From: Acidobacteriota bacterium
Lineage (GTDB): Bacteria > Acidobacteriota > UBA890 > WLXD01
Assembly (NCBI GenBank): GCA_029263335.1
Contig: JAJCXS010000054.1
Span: 1-42,455 of the forward strand
Reading direction: 5' to 3'
DNA: 42,455 nt
A model generated the notes under the pieces. It did not search any database. It was not told the DNA's origin and saw only the letters and a program-made list of their open reading frames with translations. Of this stretch, positions 26,183 through 33,492 are shown one piece after another (the first letter of the stretch is position 1; the number at the start of each line of letters is the position of its first letter). Made by a program: the position numbers and the translations under genes.

Positions 26183-27889
26183 CTAGGTGCCCGGAATCCG
26201 GCTGAAGCGGCTGAAGCGGTCGCGCATTGCCTGCTGCGACATCAGCAGGGAGGTCGAGGGGAGGATCACCACCTCGTCGCCGTCCTGCAGACCGCCGATA
26301 ACCTCGGTGTACTCCCAGTCCTGCACGCCGATGGTGATCTGGCGCGCGGTCATCTGGCCGTCGGCCGTCATCACGAATACCACTGCCTGTTCGCGGCGAC
26401 CGATGCCGAAGGCGTCCATGCCGGTGGTGTTGCCAGCGGGCGCATCGGCGTCACCGCCGCCACCGGGGGCGCCGCCGCTTGGAGCACCGCCGCGACCACC
26501 GCCACCTGAGCGACCGCCGCCTCCACCGCCGCCCGAGAAGCGGGCGCGCATGGAGTCGCGGAAACGCTTCTGCGCGTCCTCGGTAAAGGTGGCCATGTAC
26601 TCTTCGCGCTCTTCGGTGCTCATGCCGCGCAGCTTGGTGAAGTCGATATCGCCGTCGTTGAGTTCTGCCTCGCCCTCGGCACCCTCTGTACCGTCGGCGG
26701 CTTCACCCGCGGCGCCGTCGGTGGCCTGAGCCCCGTCGTCTTCCTGGTCTGGAGTCTTGCCCTCGCCGGCGGCTCCCTGCCCTGCTCGTCCGCGGCCTGC
26801 TCCGCTGCCATCACCAGGTCGCCCGCGGCGTCCCTCCTGGGCTGTCGCCTCACCTCCCACGGCGCCAGCGCCGGTGGGAGAGGCTGCCGCCAGGTTGGCA
26901 CGATCGAAGGGCAGCCCGAGCAGGCCCGCTACCTGACCGGCATCGCCCATGCTCTTGACCGCCTCGTTGGGCACGGCCAGTACCTGTGGGCGGCGGTGAA
27001 TGATCACCTCGACATCGGCGTTCATACCCGGCAAAAGCAGCCCGTCGGCGTTGTCGATACGGGTGAGCACCGGGAAGGTCGTTACCTGCTGCGAGAGCAC
27101 TGCCTGCGGCTCGATCTTGATTACCTGGCCGGTAAACCTGCGGCTCGGGTATGCCTCGACGGTGATGTTCACCGGCAGCCCCGCCTTCACCTGGCCGATG
27201 TCGATCTCGTCCACCAGCGTGCGGACCTCGAGGGTGGACAGGTCGGCCATCTCCACCAGCGTGGTGCCGCCCTGCACGCTGTTGGTGGAGGACTGAATAA
27301 TCGTGCCTTCCTCAACGGTCTTGGCGATGATGGTGCCGGAGGAGGGTGCGCGTACGGTGGCGTCGTCGAAGCGCTCCTGGCGCAGCTTCACCTCGGCCTC
27401 GGCGCGCAGCAGGCTGCCCTTGGCCGTGGTGTAGGCCTGCTCGGCGCTATCGAGGTCGCGGAACGACACCAGATCTTCTTTCTGCAACTCCTGAGTACGC
27501 TTGTAGTCGCGTTCGGCAACATTGAGCCGGATCTGGGCCGAGTCCAGGTCGGCCTGTGCCTGTGCCATCTCCTGCTCGAGGGTCTCGGTGTCTACCTGGG
27601 CAATCAGATCGCCCACCTGCACCAGGTCGCCCAGCTCGGCGGGCATGCGCAAAATCTCGCCCGCCGCCTTGCTCTTGACCTGCACGATGCGCACCGGGCG
27701 CAGTGCACCGGTGGCCGAGACCGACACGGTGATGTCGCGTACCGCCACCGGACGCGTCGGCACCTCCCCCACGCTCTGCTCTTCCTCGGCGGCCTGCTGA
27801 GCCTGGTAATAACCCCAGCCGTAGTAGGCAACACCGGCCACCACGGCCAACGTCACGAGCCGCTTCAGGAGTTTGACGACAGTCTTCAC
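26183..27889 (-). CDS. MacA/HlyD-type periplasmic adaptor (membrane fusion protein)
   Basis: A 568-residue adaptor anchored by one N-terminal helix ('LVTLAVVAGVAYYGWGYY'). It has the barrel-sandwich halves ('VQVKSKAAGEILRMPAELGD' and 'ATVRAPSSGTIIAKTVEEG') around an alpha-hairpin, then beta-barrel and membrane-proximal parts. It is longer than usual because of a low-complexity insert of about 180 residues, first Gly/Ala/acidic, then 'RFSGGGGGGGRSGGGGRGG'. A GTG start at 27889 is chosen because GAGG lies eight bases upstream; the GTG at 27919 has no ribosome site. Adaptors normally sit beside an ATPase and permease; here neither is adjacent. The MacB-like permease at 1197-2402 shares its upstream site. 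Confidence 0.93.
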   Translation of the reverse strand: MKTVVKLLKRLVTLAVVAGVAYYGWGYYQAQQAAEEEQSVGEVPTRPVAVRDITVSVSATGALRPVRIVQVKSKAAGEILRMPAELGDLVQVGDLIAQVDTETLEQEMAQAQADLDSAQIRLNVAERDYKRTQELQKEDLVSFRDLDSAEQAYTTAKGSLLRAEAEVKLRQERFDDATVRAPSSGTIIAKTVEEGTIIQSSTNSVQGGTTLVEMADLSTLEVRTLVDEIDIGQVKAGLPVNITVEAYPSRRFTGQVIKIEPQAVLSQQVTTFPVLTRIDNADGLLLPGMNADVEVIIHRRPQVLAVPNEAVKSMGDAGQVAGLLGLPFDRANLAAASPTGAGAVGGEATAQEGRRGRPGDGSGAGRGRAGQGAAGEGKTPDQEDDGAQATDGAAGEAADGTEGAEGEAELNDGDIDFTKLRGMSTEEREEYMATFTEDAQKRFRDSMRARFSGGGGGGGRSGGGGRGGAPSGGAPGGGGDADAPAGNTTGMDAFGIGRREQAVVFVMTADGQMTARQITIGVQDWEYTEVIGGLQDGDEVVILPSTSLLMSQQAMRDRFSRFSRIPGT

Positions 27890-27964
27890 GCTAGAGCCCT
27901 CAGAAGTGAATAAACCCACAGGACTAGCGTGCCCGGCGCCACATCAGGGAACAAGCACGGGGGA

Positions 27965-27979
27965 GTAAAGAGTTGTAAA
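27965..27979 (-). promoter_or_regulatory. GTAAA-N5-GTAAA direct-repeat site upstream of the adaptor gene
   Basis: The plus strand reads gtaaagagttgtaaagg from 27965, identical over 17 bases to the site at 2449. It lies four bases past... that is, just upstream on the minus strand of the adaptor, between the stop of the second TPR-CHAT gene (27984) and the adaptor start, 75 bases before GTG 27889 or 45 before GTG 27919. It is the best candidate for the adaptor's own control site. The regulator is unknown. Confidence 0.55.
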
Positions 27980-27983
27980 GGAG

Positions 27984-30602
27984 CTAGTCGACTTTGGCCG
28001 ATCCGTACCAGACGAAACCTGCCCAGCGGTAAGGTTCTCTGGGATGTCGTCGGCGCAAGGCAGCTTTTGCCCGAGCTAGCGTCGCGGCCGTCGGAACCTC
28101 AGATGGCTCTGAGTACAGCTCGGCCGCTATCTCACGGGCCGACTCGTCGTCAATCGGCCACAGACTCGCGACAACACCGCGCCCCCCGGCCCGGACGAAG
28201 GCTTCCGCCAAGCTGCGGCCCCTGCCTGTCGCACCCAACTCGTCGCTGCCCCCCACACCGGTGTCACACCCCAGAAGCACCACCGTCGCCCCTTGCAGCT
28301 CCAGTCGGGCGATTTCTGAGACCCATACTTCCTGTTTCATGGTGGTCGCCCCCGCGAATGACAGCGCGGCACCGCCGGGCAGGTCTGCGGCAAGCGCGTG
28401 TCCGCCAAAGTGCAACAACTCCACTCCCCTCGCGGCCTCCAGGAAAGCGGCCCGCGTGGCCTTCGGCCCCGAGAAGACCCTGGCCCCCACCGCACGAACT
28501 GCCCGAGTCTCGTCTTGAGCATCGGGACCAACGCGCGGAACAAAAGCGACGCGTGCGTTCGACGGTGCACGGCTCGCCATTGCCCCCTGGAGATCCCGAA
28601 GTGATGTCACTCGCGTGATGGTGTAGCGGTCGCCCATCGTCCGCGCCGGATCACTCGGGAGCGGGAGCGTGTCAATCGGCACGTCCTCGAGTCCGGCAGC
28701 CGGAACGACGGCGATCCACCGGTGATCGTCGCCCCACCCGCTCTGCCGCAACACGGGACCCAGCACCTGCTGAGAGAGTTCCTGGCCCGCGAGCGCAACA
28801 TCCACACCTTCGTAACTTCGCCGACGCAGTCGACCGGAGTAGACCGCACTGAATCCACGCACCGCAGTTGAAGGGCGGGGGACGCGCCCCGCCACAACAT
28901 CCTGCGCGTCGATGGCCCACCACCACAGTTCGTTGGCGAGGTCAGCAAACACCAACACGCCAGCACCTCGAGGCAGATCACGACGAAGCGCCTGCAATTG
29001 CTCTTGGTCATGCAACCCTGCCCTCAATCGCTCCACCGCCACGAGTGCTTCAGCCGGGCGCTCTGTCGCAAGCAGCGCTCGCGCCAACCGGGTCCAGACC
29101 GATCGGGCCGCGGCAAGTGCTCCGTTCAGGTCTGATCTTCCAGCGGCATCGGCCCACTGCGAGATCCGGTGCGCGGCTAGGCCAAGCCCTGCAGCCGCCT
29201 GCTCGGAAGGGGTGTCTTCGTCAAGGGCGCCCAACGTTGCGCCCAAGCCAGCGAGTAGCGACATCCCGGCAGTGGCCACGTCGGGGTGCGTCCCCGATTC
29301 ACCCGTCGGTGGGGCCACGGCCAGATCCGCAGCAATCATGTGTGCGTCAAACGGGATCTGGAACCCATCGTCGGCTAACTCCAGCGCCGCCTGATAGGCA
29401 TGCAGCGCTTCGTCCGTTGATCCCTCGGCAAGGGCTAGGCGAGCGGCCGACACCTCAATGGCGATACGGTGCCTTTCTGTCCCGGCGAGCCCCCGAGCCT
29501 TGCCAAGAGCCCGCCCTGCCATCGCTGGATACCCTCGCGCGCGCGCGGAGAGCGAGACCTTGAGCCATAGCTCTGCCTCCACCTCTGTATGGTTGGCGTT
29601 CGACGCCGCCACGATGCCCGCTCCAACCACCTCATCGAACTCATCCCATCTACTCAGGCCAAGCAGGAGGGGCGCCGTTCGAGTCGCGAAGTCCATGTGC
29701 CACCATGCTCCAAATTGTCCTGCTAGCGTCCGAGCTGCTCGAAAACTCGCCATCGCGGCTCGGATCCTGCCCTCCCGCCAGAGGCGGGCGACCTGAGCCG
29801 AGAGGCAACTCCCCCGCAGCCGCTCCTGCTCCGCAGGCACTAGCGTGCAGACATTCTCAGCCAGCACGACCTCCCGCCCAGACACATCTGCCAGCTGGGC
29901 CAGAGCCGCGTAGATGGTCGCGCCGTCGGCGCTCGCAGCGGCGCGGTGAGCAGCCCGTTCCGTCAGAGCCCTTGATCGAGCGGTGCGGCCACCACGCGTT
30001 TCCAGTGCCCCGAGCAGCAGGAGGGCGCGCGCAGCACCCGTGGAGTCACCGCGTCGTGTATGAGCACGGAACTGCTGTCGGGCCATCTCCTCACCCAACG
30101 CCGGGTTCACGGCGGCCACGATCTGGGCCAATCGGGCGCCGTGGGCCGCACCCAACATCAGCGATTGCCCCTGCTCAGCCTCAACAGCGATGCGAGTCCA
30201 CGTGGAGAGAGGAACCGGCATGAGAGACCGCAGCGCGCTCGACGCAGCGAGAACCGCAAGGTAGCCATCGAGTAGCCCGCCAGATGAGGGCAGATCTCTC
30301 ACCACCTCACCGCGCCAGTAGCTTTGTTCCGCGGAGGCGATGACCGCGGTCGCAGATCCTCGAAGCCGTGCGGCATCCAGAACTCTGCCGAGTTCAAGAT
30401 GCCGGCCCGCCATCAACTGTTGCCGCGTGTGGTCCGCCGCACTAGCGATCTCAGCGCTGGTGATCTTGCCGGCGATTCGCTCGATGCTCTGCCCCCGGTA
30501 GGCAGTCGGCGTCAAGTCCCATGCGGGCACAACGGCGCCATGCCCAAGGCCGAGTACGGCACCTACCGCCAGGGCAACGGCTCGCGCGACCCTACATGTC
30601 AC
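27984..30602 (-). CDS. TPR-CHAT caspase-like protease of module B
   Basis: An 872-residue protein: N-terminal hydrophobic signal-like segment ('VARAVALAVGAVLGLGHGA'), a helical TPR-like region rich in alanine (about residues 60-560), and a CHAT domain (about 590-870). The catalytic dyad is H735 in 'ELLHFGGHALA' and C779 in 'VVLLGCDTGVG', followed by 'GGRGVVASLWPIDDESA'. The layout matches the CHAT protein of module A, but sequence and length differ, so it is a distant relative and not a recent copy. The start overlaps the stop of the membrane-protein gene by four bases, making it the third gene of a sigma-led operon. Confidence 0.93.
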   Translation of the reverse strand: MTCRVARAVALAVGAVLGLGHGAVVPAWDLTPTAYRGQSIERIAGKITSAEIASAADHTRQQLMAGRHLELGRVLDAARLRGSATAVIASAEQSYWRGEVVRDLPSSGGLLDGYLAVLAASSALRSLMPVPLSTWTRIAVEAEQGQSLMLGAAHGARLAQIVAAVNPALGEEMARQQFRAHTRRGDSTGAARALLLLGALETRGGRTARSRALTERAAHRAAASADGATIYAALAQLADVSGREVVLAENVCTLVPAEQERLRGSCLSAQVARLWREGRIRAAMASFRAARTLAGQFGAWWHMDFATRTAPLLLGLSRWDEFDEVVGAGIVAASNANHTEVEAELWLKVSLSARARGYPAMAGRALGKARGLAGTERHRIAIEVSAARLALAEGSTDEALHAYQAALELADDGFQIPFDAHMIAADLAVAPPTGESGTHPDVATAGMSLLAGLGATLGALDEDTPSEQAAAGLGLAAHRISQWADAAGRSDLNGALAAARSVWTRLARALLATERPAEALVAVERLRAGLHDQEQLQALRRDLPRGAGVLVFADLANELWWWAIDAQDVVAGRVPRPSTAVRGFSAVYSGRLRRRSYEGVDVALAGQELSQQVLGPVLRQSGWGDDHRWIAVVPAAGLEDVPIDTLPLPSDPARTMGDRYTITRVTSLRDLQGAMASRAPSNARVAFVPRVGPDAQDETRAVRAVGARVFSGPKATRAAFLEAARGVELLHFGGHALAADLPGGAALSFAGATTMKQEVWVSEIARLELQGATVVLLGCDTGVGGSDELGATGRGRSLAEAFVRAGGRGVVASLWPIDDESAREIAAELYSEPSEVPTAATLARAKAALRRRHPREPYRWAGFVWYGSAKVD

Positions 30603-31126
30603 TGCGAGGGAGTCGTGATCATGACGTCACTGACCGCCAGCGGCCGCGTATCCGCCCAGGCCGCAACTGTCCATAAGAGCGGTCGTGGAACGTTGGGCCG
30701 AGGTTTGATCGTGGCGGCGGTTCGAGCACCCTCCACGATACGGTCCGTGATCAGGCCACCGTGAGCGTCCCACACACGCAGCGAATAGTGGGTCGCATCC
30801 TCCGCCGCACTCCAGGCGAGCGCTACGTGGTCGTTGTCAGGCCACACGCTAGTGCCCTCCAACTGTTTGGGAGCCCCCCTCAAGTTGGAGACCGCGAGCC
30901 GGCCCGCGGAAGGCTCTCCTACCATCGCCGAAATGAGGACCAGACCGACGATGAAGAACGCCGCTATGGCCGGCCTGAAACCTCTGAAGGCCGTTCTACG
31001 CGGCATGCTCTCGTACGAATCGTCGCCGAAGGCAACATCCGTGAACGTCCGGTCGCCGTGAAGCGAGAGATACCTGTCAAGTAGGTGGAGATCACGGGCT
31101 TCGGCGCGATCGGTCGGCTTCACCAT
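30599..31126 (-). CDS. Single-pass membrane protein, anti-sigma candidate of module B
   Basis: A 175-residue protein with a cytoplasmic N-terminus of about 50 residues ('EARDLHLLDRYLSLHGDRTF'), one membrane segment ('PAIAAFFIVGLVLISAMVG', about residues 53-71), and a periplasmic beta-rich domain with a fibronectin-III-like look ('VALAWSAAEDATHYSLRVWD', 'LLWTVAAWAD'). No zinc-binding cysteines are present, unlike the module A counterpart. Its place between a sigma factor (7-base overlap) and a CHAT protease (4-base overlap) makes an anti-sigma or signal-relay role likely, but this is inference from context. Confidence 0.8.
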   Translation of the reverse strand: MVKPTDRAEARDLHLLDRYLSLHGDRTFTDVAFGDDSYESMPRRTAFRGFRPAIAAFFIVGLVLISAMVGEPSAGRLAVSNLRGAPKQLEGTSVWPDNDHVALAWSAAEDATHYSLRVWDAHGGLITDRIVEGARTAATIKPRPNVPRPLLWTVAAWADTRPLAVSDVMITTPSQ

Positions 31127-31995
31127 GGCTCGCTCTGCGCGCTTCCGAGAAGATCCCGTTCAACATCCTGCAGAGTAATCCCGGTAGCTTCGAGTTCGCC
31201 CCGCACGAAACGCAGCCCTCGAGTCTGGATTTCATACACACGCTTGTACGGCTTGATCTTCAGTCGTCTCGCCACGCTACGGGCCGTGAGCCCTTCACGG
31301 TACCTCAGGTTGAGCACCTGCCTGGTTTCAGCGGGGAGTTTCGCGACGCAGGCGCGTAACTGGGTCAAGATGTGCTCACGGTGCAGCGCAGCTTCCACAG
31401 AATGTGGGGCGCTGGGCTGACACCGTTTGCCTATGCTCTCGTCCTCTGACAGGTGGGCTCCGGGATTGCCTTTGGACGTACGCGCGAGCATTCGCCATCT
31501 GTGATCACTGCTTAGATTGTTCTCTATCTCGGCAACAGTCCGTTCGACCTCTTCAAGAGATCTCGCGTACCCGAGTGGGCGAATCAGCTCGAGAATTTGG
31601 CTCGACGTAAACCCGTGCCAGTAGCGATGCTTGAAGACGAGGGCGTGTTTCGCCGACAGTCGTTCGATTGACCGATACAGGCGGCGCCGTCCCCGTTCCG
31701 ATCTGATCCACTCTCGACAAAGGTTAAGAGTAACGGTGGCAAGCCAGGTGGTGAACTTGCAGGTCCCCGCAGCACCTAGCCCGCGGAATTGCCTCAGCCT
31801 CCTGCACTCGCCAGCACGTAGCCGCGCGCATACGTGCGCGTACATGTCCATGCGCTCATCCGGATCTACCGTAAACCTCCGGATACAGCCCAGGATGAAT
31901 CCGGAATAGTCCTTGAGGAATCCCTCCCAGCTCTCGAATGGGACCGCCCGATCACCAACGCTCACGGCGGTTCGTCCGGCCCTTTGTTCCTCCAA
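31120..31995 (-). CDS. ECF-like sigma-70 factor of module B
   Basis: A 291-residue sigma factor. Region 2 is seen in 'DERMDMYAHVCARLRAGEC', 'KFTTWLATVTLNLCREWIRS'; region 4 in 'KLPAETRQVLNLRYREGLTA' and 'ARRLKIKPYKRVYEIQTRGL'. As in module A, a long linker (about 100 residues) separates the two. The start is a TTG at 31995, chosen because a full AGGAGGT (plus-strand 32006-32012) lies 10 bases upstream; a GTG at 31965 is the alternative. It leads an operon with the single-pass membrane protein and TPR-CHAT protease, all overlapping. It probably transcribes its own operon under stress. Confidence 0.88.
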   Translation of the reverse strand: MEEQRAGRTAVSVGDRAVPFESWEGFLKDYSGFILGCIRRFTVDPDERMDMYAHVCARLRAGECRRLRQFRGLGAAGTCKFTTWLATVTLNLCREWIRSERGRRRLYRSIERLSAKHALVFKHRYWHGFTSSQILELIRPLGYARSLEEVERTVAEIENNLSSDHRWRMLARTSKGNPGAHLSEDESIGKRCQPSAPHSVEAALHREHILTQLRACVAKLPAETRQVLNLRYREGLTARSVARRLKIKPYKRVYEIQTRGLRFVRGELEATGITLQDVERDLLGSAQSEPW

Positions 31996-32340
31996 CTTCT
32001 TGGCTACCTCCTGAAGACATATCCGCCATAGGGTTCACGCGGCCGTGCAGCCTATTGGGGTCTAGACGGACCCCGCAGGACGTCCTCAGGTAAGAAAACC
32101 CGCTGGCGCCGAGATTTCTGACGAGGCTCGCGAAAAGGACGACCAGTTCAGCCTCTTCGGCACCGTCATCGACACGGCAGGCGAGCCCCTGGCCGCACCA
32201 GGCCACACCCGACGCCCGCTGAACCACCCCGCTCGACAGCGTCCATACGCTTGGCTCCTCGAGGTCTACGAGGCTGTTGCCCCGTGCCGCCACAGGTCAA
32301 TAATCACCGGGTGGTAACACAATCTGTGGGGCAACTACGC
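31996..32340. other. Intergenic region between module B and the plus-strand membrane gene
   Basis: A 345-base gap between divergent genes. It holds the AGGAGGT ribosome site of the sigma gene (32006-32012) and must contain both promoters; I could not match either to a known consensus. A minus-strand frame of 113 codons (32293-31952) with GC-rich third positions crosses it and overlaps the sigma gene by 44 bases. It has no ribosome site or recognisable motif, so I do not call it a gene, though it could be a remnant. Confidence 0.4.
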
Positions 32341-33147
32341 GTGAAGGGTACGCTTCGCGATGTCGGGATTTCGCTGCTCGGTGCAGCGGGTGCCGGCTCG
32401 TTGATTCTTGGCCTGACCCGACTCATACACCCACTCGGCACCCAGGAGCTGGTGGCCATATGGGTTCTGGGCGTAGCTTTCGTGTGCGTGTACCCGCTGC
32501 TCATGCGAACCGACTCCGGTGCCAAGCTGCCGCCGGGAACGGTTCTTGTTGGCACCGCCGGGCTGCTGATTCTCAGCAACTCCCCCACGGACTATCTGCT
32601 GGTTCCGACCTGCTTGATCCTGGCGCTGATCGCGCTGCGCACCCTGCCCGATATGGCCCCCATGAAGGCCCCACTTTCACTGGCCCTGGCAGGTGCAACG
32701 CTCGACCTGGCGGCAGGTCTTTTCTGGCTCACCGGACAGCCCCTGCTCAAGGAGTTGTCGTGGTGGGGGGCCGCGGCTGGAGGTGTGCTCGTTTTTGCGG
32801 GCTTCGTTCTTGCCGCCCTGTGCCCGACCGAGCGTGGCTACAAGCTAGCCAACTTCGCCCTGGCCGTGGCTGCCCTGGGGGTGGCCGGCGGCTGGATGGC
32901 CGAAGCGGTCTGGGAACTGACCGGCCGTGTATTCGTCCCGTACCAGGACGCCTACGTGGCCTCCATCTTCCCTTCCGCCCCCTGGGTGAACACGCTCACC
33001 GGCACCAGCTACCTGGCCGTAACCGCCGGATTGCTGCTGCTGATGTACGCCGCCGGCGTGCCGGCGCGGCAGGCACGCGAGTCCATCAACGCCGAGGAGG
33101 CCCCGCGCACGATGCAGCGGTTGCGCAACGACTGGGGAGGCGCCTGA
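32341..33147 (+). CDS. Polytopic membrane protein of unknown function
   Basis: A 268-residue inner-membrane protein with about eight hydrophobic segments, e.g. 'GISLLGAAGAGSLILGL', 'AIWVLGVAFVCVYPLLM', 'GVLVFAGFVLAALC' and 'YLAVTAGLLLLMYAAGV'. Charged ends and loops carry no motif I recognise. The start is uncertain: a GTG at 32341 is chosen, with a G-rich site (GTGGGG) about nine bases upstream; GTGs at 32326 and 32311 are in frame. It converges on the subtilase cluster with 13 bases between the stop codons. Confidence 0.75.
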   Translation: MKGTLRDVGISLLGAAGAGSLILGLTRLIHPLGTQELVAIWVLGVAFVCVYPLLMRTDSGAKLPPGTVLVGTAGLLILSNSPTDYLLVPTCLILALIALRTLPDMAPMKAPLSLALAGATLDLAAGLFWLTGQPLLKELSWWGAAAGGVLVFAGFVLAALCPTERGYKLANFALAVAALGVAGGWMAEAVWELTGRVFVPYQDAYVASIFPSAPWVNTLTGTSYLAVTAGLLLLMYAAGVPARQARESINAEEAPRTMQRLRNDWGGA

Positions 33148-33160
33148 CGGCTACGGCAGG

Positions 33161-33436
33161 CTACTGAACCCCGCTCTCAGGCGGCGCGATTTGAACCTCG
33201 GCTTCCTCCTCGACCCCGCGCACGCCGGGCACCTGGCGCAGCCGCTGCATCTTGCCGCGCGATACCGTGCCGATGGCGATGCCGAGCACATCGAGCGACT
33301 GCTCCACGTGCAGGCCCATGGTGCCGCAGACATCGATCACCTCCTGGAACGAGTCGAGGTGCTCGTCGTCCACCGTAACGGTAATCCGCGCCTGCTGATC
33401 GGCCTCTTGCTCCGAGCGCTCCGGCACCTTGTCCAT
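33161..33436 (-). CDS. Stand-alone subtilase propeptide-like (I9-like) protein
   Basis: A 91-residue protein without a signal peptide. Its predicted order is beta-alpha-beta-beta-alpha-beta: 'ARITVTVDD', 'LDSFQEVIDVCGTMG', 'LHVEQSLDVLG', 'IAIGTVSR', 'GKMQRLRQVPG', 'VRGVEEEAEVQIA'. This order and the 'VPGV..VE' ending resemble inhibitor I9 propeptides of subtilisins. It is 56 bases downstream of a subtilase gene on the same strand, so it could act in trans as inhibitor or folding helper. The start is ATG 33436 with GGAGG upstream. The fold is a reading by eye, not a database match. Confidence 0.75.
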   Translation of the reverse strand: MDKVPERSEQEADQQARITVTVDDEHLDSFQEVIDVCGTMGLHVEQSLDVLGIAIGTVSRGKMQRLRQVPGVRGVEEEAEVQIAPPESGVQ

Positions 33437-33492
33437 CGGCGCTGCGCCTCCATGCCTGGTTGTTGCTCAGCTCACCTGCCCCAACTCTAGCA

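Noticed and set aside
31952..32293. Minus-strand 113-codon frame upstream of sigma factor B
   Set aside because: Codon use is gene-like, but there is no ribosome site or motif, and it overlaps the sigma start by 44 bases; kept only as a note in the intergenic entry.
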